Assembly (NCBI GenBank): GCA_002682825.1 | Contig: NOKP01000012.1 | Location: forward strand, 1,364,001 to 1,428,000 | Reading direction: 5' to 3' | DNA from: Neonectria sp. B-13 | Taxonomy: Eukaryota > Ascomycota > Sordariomycetes > Hypocreales > Nectriaceae | DNA length: 64,000 nucleotides | Shown here: piece after piece, positions 12,177 to 24,265 of the stretch | How positions within the stretch are numbered: the first letter of the stretch is position 1 | Layout: every line of letters begins with the position of its first letter | Translations under genes and position numbers: made by a program | Notes under the pieces: model-generated | Told to the model about the DNA's origin: nothing | The model's input: only the letters and a program-made list of their open reading frames with translations | Database searches by the model: none

Positions 12177-12677
12177 TCTGGAGGATTCGAGGGTTGGTGC
12201 AAAGTCTAGGGTTCAGGAGAGTAGCATGTATTGCGTGGAATTGTGTAGTTCCGGGACCTCAATGGCGAGCAAGAGGCAGTCTTATATCTTCTCCCCAAAC
12301 TAACCAACACAGCACCTCGATTTGTGAGGCCTCGTCAGGGGAAACTGGCGAGGATCCGGTAGGCGCGGGCCATGGTACACGGCCCGCGGGCCGGATCTGT
12401 CACGAGTCTCCGCCATTTGGGGGCACTTCCGCGGGCCGAGCGTGATGCTGATCCTGATACTGTGTCGCATTGGGCAGATACAAGTGGGCTAAGCGGCTTT
12501 CTAAGACTTCTCGGCGTCGCCTCGCTGCCTGCCCAACATAATAGGCACGGAGAAACTACAGGATAAAAATGAAGCAATGGCCGGGCGGTGTTGTGAACAA
12601 GACATTCCCGCCGCAAATCTTAAAACTTCAACTAATACTTCAAAACCTATCCCCGGACTTAGCCACCCTCCACCACC
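12177..12677. promoter_or_regulatory. Shared GFA/SDR bidirectional promoter with GC-rich palindromes
   Basis: The two divergent genes share this interval. It holds a 14-bp perfect palindrome CGGCCCGCGGGCCG at 12380-12393, an inverted repeat CGCGGGCC-N9-GGCCCGCG at 12364-12388, and another copy of the 8-mer (GCGGGCCG) at 12431-12438. CGG half-sites in palindromes are typical Zn2Cys6 targets. The same 8-mer recurs upstream of the CoA-transferase gene. Confidence 0.55.
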
Positions 12678-13589
12678 ATGGACCTCAGATCCGACCGTTC
12701 ACTCAAAGGCAAGGTCGCCATTGTCACCGGGGCGGGTTGCGCCGGAGCAGGATTTGGAAATGGCCGTGCAGCCGCATACTTACTGGCCGAAGACGGCGCC
12801 GCCGTGGTCTGTGTCGATCGGCAGTCCGACTGGGCGCAGAAGACAGTTGAATACATTGAGACCTACGCCAAAGGGACTGCAATCGCCTGCACTGGCGATG
12901 TCACGTCAGAGGAAGATGTGAAGCGGATCGTTCAGACGGCCATCGTCAAGTTTGGCCGCCTGGATATCCTCGTCAACAATGTCGGGGTCGGTGGCTGCAG
13001 CGGCACTGCAGTAACGCTCAATATGAGGGAGTGGGAAAGGGACATGACGATCAACGTCTCGAGCATGGTCATCATGTCCAAGTACGCCATCCCCGCGATG
13101 CTGAAGAATGAGGGCCAAGTCAGGGGCAGCATCGTCAACATTTCCTCTGTTGCAGCACTAAATGGAGGAATGACGAATCTGCTTTACCCGACCTCCAAGG
13201 GAGCCGTTACAGCTATGACCAAGAATATGGCGTACCAACACGGAAAGGAAGGGATCCGAGTCAACTGTGTATGCCCTGGTAAGTACACTTCAAAGTCCCA
13301 GCCCCCGTTTTTTTATCTCCGATTCTGATGGGGGATTATCCAAGGTTCCGTTTGGACACCGATGCTGTTCGAGCATCCTGTCTTGACAGAGGATATGGAC
13401 GTCAGCAACGCTGTACGGAAGACGCGTGCCGAGGGGAACATGCTTCGAACCGAAGGATACGGTTGGGATAGCGGCTATGCAGTGCGTTGGTTGTCAAGCC
13501 CTGAAGCAAGGTGGGTGACTGGAGTGATCCTACCAGTCGATGCCGGTCTCTCTGCCACCATCCAGCTTGAAGTGCCACAGGCGAAGTAA
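12678..13589 (+). CDS. Short-chain dehydrogenase/reductase (classical SDR)
   Basis: This is an NAD(P)-dependent oxidoreductase of unknown substrate. Exon 1 is 12678-13278, the intron 13279-13344, and exon 2 13345-13589; the join reads CVCPGSVWTPML. The cofactor motif TGAGCAGAGFGNG is an extended glycine-rich loop, NNVG follows at the usual spacing, the catalytic serine lies in NISSVAA and the active pair is YPTSK. Length is about 281 residues, normal for the class. The C-terminus has no peroxisomal signal. A fragment of exon 2 is duplicated at 7976-8118. The gene is divergent from the GFA gene and followed by the CoA-transferase, which suggests a small catabolic group. Confidence 0.9.
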
Positions 13590-14763
13590 TGCCTATAAGA
13601 AGAGTGTTATTTTAGAGCCAATAGCATCGCTGTTTCTCAGATATCTTGTAGCAGAGTCTATGAAGTCTGCAACTTATACCTCGTAGCTTTGACAAGACCT
13701 TCTCAATACGAAGCAGGTAGACCTGGTCGTATTAGCCATGGCTTGTCTAAATTATTTTCGATGGGCACAACGTAGTCCCCCGTGCAGAACGACGCCGCAT
13801 CTTGAATGTGAGAACCTTTTTACCATACCGCACCAATTACTCGATAGCCCACTACAATCGGGTTTTCACTTGTTTACATATTGCTATCTAAATCTAAACT
13901 TGGCTACCGATCGCCAGTTTCACGTGTAGGGAAGGGGAAGAAGGCTGACAAGAGTTGTTGTTTCGCTGGATCAGCGACTCAGTCTCCTCGTCGCAGCAGC
14001 GGAAATGGACGGCTCAGTAATAATTGATTTGGTACATAGCCCCCCATCATGGCATGTTGCCGGTTACGCTTATTGAAACTCTACCGGTCAATGCATAGCG
14101 CCTCGAACTGAATCAGTCAACACTCCTGTATCTCCCTCCCCGCATGCTAGACTCGGGTATTCGGCGTATTCGGCAACGAAGTGGGTGGCTAGAGCAGAGC
14201 CATTGTTGCACTCGCCCAGTAAATAAACGGGACAATGGTCGTTGCCTGTCAGAGGTTACGGGGCAGGTGTGACTCCATGATTTTGTCACATTAGCCTAGC
14301 CAGTCCCGCTTAAGAGCTTGAAAGGAAAGTAGCATTCAGAGGTGACGACGGAGGTCCCCGAAGCGCGGCCCGCGGGATCGTCTTCGTGCCGGGATGGCGC
14401 CTTAATCCTCCCCTGATCCCCCACAATCCTCTTACCTCAGATTGGGTCCCCGTGTGGGACCCGATCGAAACTGTTCCGCGGCCCGCCACCTCACCGACAT
14501 TAGTGGCCTGCAACACCTTGCGGCAATCCGCGGGCGCTTCAAGTGCTCTCCATCACATGGTATCCAATGGATCCGCTAGGTCGGAATGGTACTCTGCTCT
14601 AACGAATGATTACCTATGAGCATATACTATGAAGGGCGCGTACACATCGGACACACATATTATATATACGGACCCTGAGAGAAGTACAAAGTCTCTGCAA
14701 TCTAACTCTATACTACGAGTTTAGTTCTTTGATCGCTATATTTCACTCTCTGCTCTCCACATC
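13590..14763 (+). promoter_or_regulatory. CoA-transferase promoter region: two CGGCCCGC copies and a TATA box
   Basis: No gene is recognised here. CGGCCCGC occurs at 14366-14373 and 14479-14486, matching the copies in the GFA/SDR promoter. A TATATATA element at 14661-14668 lies about 100 bp before the ATG at 14764. Confidence 0.5.
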
Positions 14764-16628
14764 ATGGGTTCTCAATACACTGTCCAGGCTGAAGCCAAGC
14801 GCCTCCTCGACCGTCTCCTGAACGATCCCAAACTTTATGTCAATCCCGAGGTAAAGGCAGCAGCGGAGAGCGTCGAGTTTACTGGATACGCCAACCCGTG
14901 GCTCCCGGTCCCGTTCAAGTTCAGCGAGTCCATCTCGGCCATCTCAGCGTTTGTTGGCGCAAGCGCTGCTGCTGTGGCAGAGGACCGCTACGGAATCAAG
15001 CAGGGTATCGAAGTGAACACGTAAGACACCTTTACGGAAATACTATCAATGGGACGAGCTGACGTGTCATATCCGGCGGCACAGTGACCATGCCTCCGTT
15101 TTCCTGTTCGGGTTCTTCCTGCCAAACATCGATGGCAAGGGAGTCACAGCAGCATCGAAGGTCATCGCGGACAACATAGCAGAGGCGGATAAAAACGACC
15201 TTTTCAAGCCGATCCACAGAGCCAGTACAAACCAATACAGAACGAAAGACGAGCGGTATTATCATACACACGGATCAATGAATGCGAAAATCCTCATGAA
15301 AATGTTCAACATTCCAGAGCAGGACGTCACTATCGAGGAGGCCAGGAAAATATATGCAGACAAGGTAGCTCAGTATGATGCCCAAGAGCTCGACCACCTC
15401 GAGAACGAGGTCTTTCGTCAGGCAGGAACTATTTGTTATACACCGGAAGAGTTCTTCAACACAGAACATGTAAGTGGATACGTGTTGCGTCGGCTACCCT
15501 CGTGGCCATCACCGCTCCTTCGCCGCCTCTTGGGATGACCTGTTTGTGCTAATCGGATTTCATATTCCAGGGCAAGATTGCAGCTCAAGAACCCATCGCC
15601 GGCATTGAAGAATTGCCCGCACCTCAAAAGCCTTGGCCAAACCCAACCCATGCGTCCGGTTTTCGACCTCTCGATGGCATCCGGGTAGTCGACCTGTCTC
15701 GTGCCGTTGCAGCTCCCACAGTCTCCAAGATCCTGGCTGCCCTCGGCGCAAGTGTCATCAAGGTCTCCTGTCCTTCGCTTCCCGATACGGGCATTGCGTT
15801 GGTGGACGTCAATGCCGGGAAGCGGGATGTCAGTATCGACTTGAAGACGGAAGAGGGTAAGGCCCTTTTCCGCACCATCATCCGAGACGCGGACGTTCTT
15901 GTCGACGGCTACCGACCTCATGCCATTGAGAAGTTGGGCTTTGCCTCAAAGTCACTGCGAGACCTCAATCCTTCCCTGATCTATGTCCGAGAAGACTGCT
16001 ACGGTTACAACGGTCCGTGGGCTCACCGCTCTGGCTGGCAGCAGATTGCTGATTGTACCGTCGGTATTGCGATGATGACGGGAGAATTCTTGGGTCTGAA
16101 AGAACCCATCCAGCCGCTCCTTCGTAAGCACATCAGACCCCCGTGAGAGTAGACAGCTGTCCGCTGACAAAATTCATTTCAATAGCGAATGCGGACTACC
16201 AGACTGGTGTCCTAGGTGCGGGCTTGATCATCCAAGCTTTGATGAAACGCACCAAAGCTCCTGTCACTTTCGATATCGACCTTTCCTTGTGCCATTACAA
16301 CATCTGGTTGTACCGCGCGGAGCCCTACACCTTGGAGCAACAGGCTGCTATCCGTGCCCTTCACCCCAACTTCAAGCCTCGTCACACTACTGACCTACCG
16401 GAAATTGCTGGCATGTTGATGGAATCTCTCAAGGAAGCTCGACCGGGCCTCTTCGAAAACCCGGATTTCTATGAACAGATCTCGGGAAAGGAATGGGGCG
16501 ATGCGCGCCCCATCAATATTATCGGCGCTCCTTTTAAGCTCATCAGGTCCACTGTGGGCTTCTTGGTTCCCTCTGGAAGACGTGGCTGGTCTAACGATAA
16601 CCCTACTTGGACTACCACTGTCGTGTAA
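14764..16628 (+). CDS. Class III (CaiB/BaiF) CoA-transferase family protein
   Basis: The family transfers coenzyme A between carboxylic acids or racemises acyl-CoAs. Introns at 15021-15084, 15470-15570 and 16124-16185 restore one frame from MGSQYTVQAEAKRLLDRLL to TWTTTVV. The CaiB core begins at FRPLDGIRVVDLSRAVAAP and includes the VLVDGYRPHAIEKLG and SLIYVREDCYGYNGPWAHRSG blocks. A roughly 190-residue N-terminal extension precedes the core, as in fungal members. In bacterial members the catalytic aspartate follows the GPxAxxxG(x) segment; here the corresponding stretch is SGWQQIADC, apparently with glutamine. It may therefore be catalytically divergent; this placement was made by eye and without a computed alignment. 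The promoter shares an 8-mer with the GFA/SDR genes. Confidence 0.85.
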
Positions 16629-17551
16629 CATTGACATTGGAGCCCTTGTCAAAAGTGCCTAGGATCTTACTCACTCGTTATTGGGCGCGGAAATATGGCT
16701 TGGTTCCCGAGTGTTCCTGGCTGCGAATATGTATGTTAACTATCAGACGTGCTGCTAAAAAGGTACTCGAGGCATGCTGCACGGCCTTTCCGTAGACCAA
16801 CTTGGCATTAGGATACTGTTTTTTCAACCACGACTGAAACACCATACCTTGAGTCCATTTATTTCTGTCTATCACTCGGAATGTGACTGCAATGTAAACA
16901 TCACCCTTCTGGCTGGTACGTAGTCTACATGTTCGCTACGGGCGATATCGACGCGGAATTGGGGCAGTTTTGCATTTTACACATCGACACGCCACCCACA
17001 GACGAGCATACGTGTCCCCAACCACCTAAGGATCATCTTGCAATATCCTGGCCAGGATCTTTGAGAAAAGACAGGTTCTCGTCATCTGATGTTGAATGTA
17101 TGTCCGAAACACCTCGTATTCCTCCACGCCAGGGTCATCGCCCATAACTCTCCCTTTTCCCCATCTACGCTGCAGCCTATATATACTTAAGACACAGTAT
17201 TCTTTTAGTATATATACTAACAGTTTTTTCCCTCTATAAGGGAACCTAATGTGTAATGAGTAATTACTGTATTATGCATTGATTTCTTTATCTTAAGCCT
17301 GGTTAGTTCTAAAGTTCATTTATTAACCTTTACATCTAACCTAAACCCATCTACCTTTTCCATCCACTATAGCTTTTATAGGAGAAGTTAAGATCCAGAC
17401 CCTACAAAACGCATTTATATATAAACCACACAACCTATTCATTATATATAGGGTCAGTATTTCATTACTACTATCGTAGTCATAGTCAGCTTTGTTTGCA
17501 TTTTGGTTTCATCTCTATCATTTAAATCGTCCTTTTTGACTATTCTACGCA
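16629..17551. other. Intergenic region with an AT-rich stretch
   Basis: No coding sequence is recognised. From about 17160 to 17530 the sequence is AT-rich with repeated TATATA runs and contrasts with its GC-balanced neighbours. It could be a degraded repeat or simply an untranscribed spacer. Confidence 0.4.
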
Positions 17552-18040
17552 CTACTCAGAACCTAGAGCTAGATGCTTTGCTATATTGTGTTGGCAGAGG
17601 GTGACATGGAGACAGCCAGCGGGTAAGAGATGCCCTGCCCGACTTGTCTGCGAATGCAGCTGGGGAAAAGACGCAATTTGTCCTTTAGGTGGCCTGTGGG
17701 TAGGGCAAAAGTCGATCAATTCAATAGCAATTTTTAAAACAGAAGAGGTCTTCAGACCAAGGTAAGTATGATCAAAAGGGTCACTCAAAAATTGACTCAA
17801 AAACAGACATATCTGGCTCTCAAATTCACTGCCTAAACTGATGTCTCTGCTAACTTCCTTGATGGACTCTGTTAGTCCCAATCTCCCCTTTAATCCCGGC
17901 CGAAATTGGACCAATTGTTGAAAGAGGTCCCTAGCCAATAAAAACACTGTAAAGCCTGCACCTTCTCCGGACCCCAATGTCTGCTGGCCCCAACACAATA
18001 TGATAATAGGAACAGTAGCGCTGAGCCATTGCCCAAACAA
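17552..18040 (-). CDS. Unrecognised open reading frame of 162 codons
   Basis: The frame runs from ATG at 18040 to a stop at 17552. I recognise no domain. It starts with a hydrophobic stretch (TVPIIILCWG) and later has SEFESQICLFLSQFLSD. It follows the AT-rich stretch and lies downstream of the permease. It could be a fragment of a mobile element or a chance frame. Confidence 0.2.
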   Translation of the reverse strand: MFGQWLSATVPIIILCWGQQTLGSGEGAGFTVFLLARDLFQQLVQFRPGLKGRLGLTESIKEVSRDISLGSEFESQICLFLSQFLSDPFDHTYLGLKTSSVLKIAIELIDFCPTHRPPKGQIASFPQLHSQTSRAGHLLPAGCLHVTLCQHNIAKHLALGSE

Positions 18041-18310
18041 CTCACAAAAAGAATGTTAGCTTTCCAGCGCCACAGTTACGAACAGGGGACGAAGACCCGA
18101 GGAGTGTTTACCATCATGAGAAATGAGGAACTTGAGGAAATAAAGAGCCCACGAAAGACGCCCAGTCAAGAGGTTATTATAGTTGGTAATTTCTTCTAGC
18201 TAGCCTTCGTATTGTATTGTAGCGTTATGTACTACTGTATACGGCAGTGAGAGCTTGGTCAGGCCAACGATATTTTTGATTCCATGCGTAAGAAGCCCAT
18301 GCTTAGTAAA

Positions 18311-20311
18311 TTAAACTCCGGTATCCCCCAATGCCCTTTCTTTGTCACATATAGATGTTTCCTGCCGGTGCGCATTTTCGATTGTCGATTGTATCTGCTC
18401 TCCGAGAATGATGTCGAGTTTCTATTTGTTTTTGCGGTTAGTAGGTGATGTGAGGTGTGTGTTGAAGGCCTCTCAGAAGGCCATGGGTTGTTACATACCG
18501 GGCCTTCAAATCGATGCCCGTACACCAGCCAATATACAGCGATGAACACAAAGAATATCCCCATTACCACGCATACATAGTCTAGACTATTAGCACTCTC
18601 GAATTATGTTATAGTTCAATGATGCAACTTACTCATCGTATCTCCTGATACTGGCAGACCCAGAGGAAAACAGAAAAACTGATCAGAATATTAGTGTGGG
18701 AACGGGTGAAGAAGAACCATGGCCTGAACGCACAATTGATGTGATGACGACGAACAAGGCGGCAACCCAGTTTAAAGCATAGCCCAAGTTACCAAGCTTA
18801 AAGTGAGTGGAATCGTTTTGGTGCTCTTCCAAGACTGCTCTGCCTCTGACAAGCAATACGATAACGGGAAGCGCGTACGACACGTTCAGAAGAATCGTAC
18901 ACGATGCAACATAGGCACTGAAGGCAACGCTCGGACCCAAGTAGAGCAGACCAAAAGCCACGTTGAAGACGAAGCAGAGCGTGATGGTGCGGACGGGCAC
19001 ATCAAGCCCAGACTGAATGTGGGAGAAGTAACCGTGGAAGACGATGCCCTTGTCTCTCGCCATGGAGTAGAGGAGTCGGCTGGCACTGGTCATGCTGGCG
19101 TTGGTGCCGTTGATAAAGCAAATTCCCAGCATCAGTGTCAGTATAGTCGTAGCTGCTCTGCTTCCTGTGGCCTGATAGATGAGTTCCACGATGGGCATCC
19201 CGGTGGACGTCGATATGACCGTCGTAGGATCTGTAAGGCAGAACAGCATGATGAGAATAAAGGCAGTTCCACTACTGAAGTCAGCGTTGTTACAGCCGAG
19301 TTGGGTTTGGCATCCTTACGTGACTCCTCCAACAGCAATGGCATATACCATGGCGCGAGGCGCATCTCTTGCAGGGTTCGGCATCTCCTCCGCCATGTGA
19401 AGGACAACATCGAAGCCGATAAGCGATAAGGCAGATTGGAGAAGTCCAAGAACCCAGGCCATCCCATCGGGCCAACCGGTCTCGTTGCTGAAGTTGGTGA
19501 AGACGTAATCTGCGTCGGTCTTTTCTGACATGGCAAGGAGTACGATGCCGATAACCACAACGCCCAAGATGGACCAAAAAACTATTCCTCGTCAGCTTTT
19601 ATGTAAATACCATTAGTTGATGAAGATTACGTACGAGCTGCGTCATTCCATCGTCCCAGGATCCGATTTCCCCAAATATTCCCCGCCGTGGCGAAGGTGA
19701 GAATGGCCAGGAAAATGAGGTACGTACTCCACTGTGTAACAACGAATCGCTCGCCCGAAGCCACGACAGCGGCTGCGCAGATAAATAGAGCTTTCAGGTG
19801 GATTAGCACGAGTAATGGGAAGAGTTTGAACTTAGCCATACCTGCAAAGAAACCTTGGACTGTGACTACGACCAGCCATCCAGCAATGTTGGTCCAGCCG
19901 ACTACGAAGCTCTACATTCGATATGTTAGTCCACCTAGAGCATGGCTTTCATCATCAACGTACCATCGGTCGCTTCCATTTTTCAGTGCACAGCGCGTAG
20001 ACGAAATGATACTGACCACCAGCAGTCGGCCAGATGGCAGCGAGTTCTCCCAAGCTCGCCGTGAGTGCAAAATTGCAGACAACACAAAATATGAAGCCGT
20101 ACAGAAGGGACACGGCACCGCCAGAGGGGAGAACAAGACCGATGGACCCCGCGAGGGCGATCCAGGTGCTACAAGCTTTGAGTCAGCTGCATCGGTGGGA
20201 TCGACTGGGGAGCACATACTTCAGGATAGCGAATGCCATGGCAACCATGGTGAAGCTCGATAGGCGGGGCCGTAGTTGCCCTTCGCCGGGGGGCGTGCTA
20301 CTTAGAGCCAT
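18311..20311 (-). CDS. APC-superfamily amino-acid/GABA/choline-type permease
   Basis: This is a plasma-membrane transporter of the fungal amino acid-choline type. From the ATG at 20311 (MALSSTPPGEGQLRP) about eight exons join, among them intron 20169-20219 (AILN-TWIALAG) and a last intron 18422-18498 (HRFEGP-KLDIILG). Hydrophobic segments can be counted along the protein, including GFIFCVVCNFALTASLGELA, the motif-like IWPTAGGQYHF, SILGVVVIGIVLLA, LGICFINGTNASM and GIFFVFIAVYWLVYG, consistent with about 12 transmembrane helices. The E-L-A-x-I-W-P-x-x-G-G-Q-Y segment is characteristic of this group. The substrate cannot be read from sequence. The C-terminal tail after the last helix is short and polar. 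Confidence 0.88.
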
Positions 20312-21163
20312 GTTGAGGTTCGAGAAAGCAACGGGAAGTGCTAAGTTGAGAGGTGCATGTTGGAGAAAGTAGTTACCAGTTTTGCTGGGCACGCCCTCTA
20401 TTTATGGTTCAGGGCCAACGGGCTTGTAGGTAGTACAAAACGCCTCTTATCTACCCGGTGCTGGACTGAAGCGCCTCGGTAATGAGGAAGCCTGCCACCA
20501 CCTCGCTAACACTATCAATATATTGGAGTCTTGCGTGCTACAACGGTGATACAGACAGCTGTATGGTGAAGTGATAAACGCGCGTAGATAATCATCGCGT
20601 TCTGATAGCGAGCAGCTGATGCTGATACACCCTCCAGTGTAACCAGATGCGGTAATATTCCGAGAAACGTCGACCCCAGGCTGCAAAGTGCGGGGTGCAG
20701 TAGCTCCCTTTCAAATGAAACTACCAACCCCGATTAGGAAATTTTGCGAGAAATGCTCACAAGCGGGAGGATTCGTAGTATGTGTTCATTGATACCGCTT
20801 CAGAAATGCCGTTGTAAGCCTTGAAGCTCTCGAGGAAATTCCTCAATAGGCGTCGGAGACAGCTTTGTTAGTTCCCGAGACATCCCAAGCGTGTGTGTCG
20901 TTAAGTGACGGCTTTGCGTCAATTTAATACGAATCAAAACCGGAGCCAGTTGTACCTAGGTGGCTGTATACATGCCATGAATTCCAGAAGCCAGGCAATG
21001 AGTTATGTCAGCGACAGTATTGATTGCACCATCCACCACCCCCATGATTCGCCTTCACAGCCTAATGCATTGACTCAACGTCTCGTGGAGGGTCGTTCCA
21101 CGCCGGCTTCCGTAACGTTCTCGTTGCTCGGCGCTCAAACCATGATTCAATGCCCTGAATATG
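20312..21163. other. Intergenic region, nothing recognised
   Basis: This lies between the permease start and the 3' end of the ankyrin-CorA gene. Only short frames without motifs are present. Confidence 0.4.
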
Positions 21164-23568
21164 TTAGAATTGCCTGCTCGACGCTCTGAGGAACCGAGTA
21201 CGAACCGGATTGTACTTGAATGTAAGCCATCCAACAACAGTCATTGTCAGAGTAATGCCTGCAACGAGCATATACCAACGCCAGTCAGGGTTGTCTTTAA
21301 GTAAATCGACATTCATGCCGAAGAGACTCTATATGTGAAGATAGTTGGTTAGCTCTCTGAAGAACGCAGCAAGTAGGATCAAGCTTAAAAGACTCACGGA
21401 AGCAAACATTGCCGGTAGAAAGATGAACTGTCTGATTAGCTTGTGGTAGATAGTATGATTCAAGAAGACTTACAGTGATCCAACTCAGCCGCTTCATACT
21501 CGTCGCGATGCTAGTGGATCGGTGAGCCTCGGTAATTGATACCCAAGCGAATTCCTATTCATGTTAGAGACAAACAAATCACATGTCAGTGTACTTACAA
21601 ATTGCAGAAGGTCCCTCACTGTTTGGTCGAGCTGGCTGAGACGATCGTTGACTTTCTGTTCTAACTGGACGAGCGCATGCTGGATTTCCTTCAGGCCATG
21701 CCCTCCATTGTACTGACGACAATACAATTTAGCAAGTCGCTCAGTGGATTGAACATGGTCCTTCAGCATGATCCGGAACTCAGTCCACTTCCGTGCATCC
21801 TCAGCCAGGCGATAAACAAGCTCGGAGCTTCGTCCCTTCTCTTTCAGTTGATCAAGACGCTGCACCAGTTAGCAACAGATAAGGCCGAAATCATTATGCC
21901 AGCAAAACTCACGCATTTGGACAAGTGGTCTTCCGCCTTGCCACAAAGCTTCAGCCATGTCCTCTCAAGCTCAGAAACGAACTGAATGTAAAATTCCGCA
22001 CCATCTTCTGGGATCGCACTACCCTGCAGAGTGCTGAAGTAGTCTACAGCCCTCCAGCCCCTGTCGTCCGTTGAAGGAACAATAGCCCACATCACTCTAC
22101 TCTCGCCCAGGTTAGGTATTGTGAACTGGTTTTGGCTACCTCTAAGGGTTTGAGGTTCTTCAGGCATGCATAGCTCTGCATGAAAGCTTAGGCGTTCGGT
22201 AGATGTTTGTTTAAGAATTGACCGCCGCTGAGCGATTTCGACTTTGTAGGGCTGCAAGGTTATGTCTGACGCAGAAGCTAGTGACTGGGGCCAGGCTGAG
22301 AAGTCCTTGAATAGGCTTTTATATGTTATTCAGGGCTGGGTTCATCGTGGAGTTTATAGTCGAATAACTTACAAGAGGCGCCTCTTTGCGTCAGAGGCTA
22401 CCGAGCTTTCGCCCAGTGCGTCTATTGTGCTGTTCCTTGCAAGAGGCAGCACAAATTTCCGCTGCTCGTTCTTTTCAGCCAGACATAAAACATCTGAATC
22501 TCGATATACTGTAAACCATTCGAATGCTTTGATATGTGCAGATTCTGCTCTGTTCTCAAGAAGCAGCTCAACAAAATCTGGACGACTTCTCTCGACGGCT
22601 ATCATAAGTGGCGTCATGTCTTGGTTGTCCTTTATGCCAACTAATGCGTTTTGAGAAATGAGGACTTTTGCCACATCTAGCCACCCAAACTGAACTGCGA
22701 CATGTAATGGACTTTGCCTGCGCGAATTCAACTCATTTATGCCATAGCCAGCCCTGAGGATAAATTCCATGGTAGCTTGATTTCCTTCTTGGACTACCTG
22801 GTGCAATGTGTAGGTATCTCGGTTGATAAGGTGCCGTGCGATATCGAAGTGTTCTTTCTCTGCTGCCCACCTCAAAGGTGTCCATCCACTGCTGTCTTTG
22901 AGGTTGGCGTCGGCGCCTGTTTTGCTGATCAGTTTGAGATAGATATCCCAGTTCCCTTGCTCTGCCGCCCATGACAATGGCGTTCGGCCGTTGTTGTCTT
23001 TGCAGTTAATATCAACACCTTTGTGGTTGACTAGAGTGGACACAGCCTGAGAGTTTTCTGATTTTACCGCTAAAGACAAGGGCGTTTGCCCGTCGGTATC
23101 CTTGGAGTTCGGGTCGGTCCCATCATTTTCGAGCAGATCTTCCAAGATAAGTGCAAGTTGCCAACCCTCGGCTGTTGCAGCCCACGACAAGGGCGTCCGA
23201 CCATTTTTGTCCTTAGAGTCCACTTCTACATCAGGGAAACAAAGTAACACTTTCATGATCTCCCAAACGCCGGTTTTTGTCGCCCAAGTCAGCGGTGTTC
23301 GACCGTCGTTATCCTTTTCGTCAACCTGGATCCCCGTTGCCTCCAGCAACAAGTCGACAGCCTCCAGATTCCCGTACTCCGCGGCCCATGATAAAGGTGT
23401 ACGGCCGTTGCTATCCTTGCAGTTTATGTAGGCGTGACGCTCCGTAACTAGACGTTCGATTTCCTTCAGGTTTCTTGCTCGAATAGCGTCAAAAAGATGC
23501 TCTATTTCCAAATCGTCGTGAGATTCAAGACAGCCTGCAGCCTCATCGCACTCGTGGCCTGCACGCAT
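21164..23568 (-). CDS. Ankyrin-repeat protein fused to a CorA-like metal-transporter domain
   Basis: This is a membrane protein with a long cytosolic ankyrin array. The first exon, from ATG at 23568, carries about nine or ten repeats (GRTPLSWAAEYGNLEAV and similar). Further exons follow: an intermediate domain after a junction reading RRLFLFKDFSAWPQ, a helical coiled region (LEQKVNDRLSQLDQTVRDLL), and a C-terminal CorA-type pair of transmembrane segments. Splicing at 21.4-21.5 kb gives MKRLSWITFIFLPAMFASSLFGMN; GMN is the signature loop of CorA magnesium channels, followed by a second hydrophobic segment (WYMLVAGITLTMTVVGWL). Such ankyrin-CorA fusions occur in fungi, usually without known function. 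Whether it transports magnesium or acts as a membrane-anchored sensor is open. The gene ends in a TAA at 21164-21166. Confidence 0.85.
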
Positions 23569-24265
23569 TTCACAGGCAGTGGCTGTGTTTTCAGTTGAGA
23601 GTGGCCACTAGATGTCTAACGCCTGTGCAGTGTCCAATTAGGCAGACGTGCAGTATTCCAGGCAAGCGCGGTTGTTGATGGATAAATCCCAGTGAGGAAT
23701 TTGTTGATTCCAGTGGTAGATTGGGGAATGAACGAAGAGTGGTATGAGGAGAACTGCGACTAATCGCTCTGTGTGCTTGGTTTCGTGAACTCCAATTGTT
23801 CTGCGATTTCGAGGATGACGATTCAGTGCGATGAAAAAGGAGCAATTTGAATGTCGGGTTCCCGCCAGGCTGGTCGAAGTCATACGATTAGAGCAATCCC
23901 ATCGTTATATCCGGTTATTGCTCTTATTTCTATCAGGCTGCGCTGGATGAAGCGCTCTCGTTGGTCGCCTTATTTTGGCCTCACTAACTACATACACGAT
24001 CTCCTCCCTGCGCGTTGTGTTTATCCTAGATGAAAGCACTAAGATGCTCCTTCTTGGAATATAGTCTATGGAAGAGCTCTCTAATATTCTCGTTAGTCGC
24101 TTCCAAGCTCCTCAATAGGCCCATTTCGTACTTCTTCTGCCAGTCTCGACCGCCTGGATCCAAGTAATCCCGACCCTGATAAGCATAATAGTCCCCGTTG
24201 AACATTGTCGACCTTTCACAGTACTTTCCATTTGAGTCGCACCCTCAAGCACCCCAAACTCCATC
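23569..24265. promoter_or_regulatory. Divergent promoter region between the ankyrin-CorA and F-box genes
   Basis: The two start codons face away from each other across about 700 bp. No gene or clear element is recognised. Confidence 0.35.

Noticed and set aside
18803..19429. 208-codon plus-strand frame
   Set aside because: It is antisense to the permease exons and has no motif; a shadow of the real gene.
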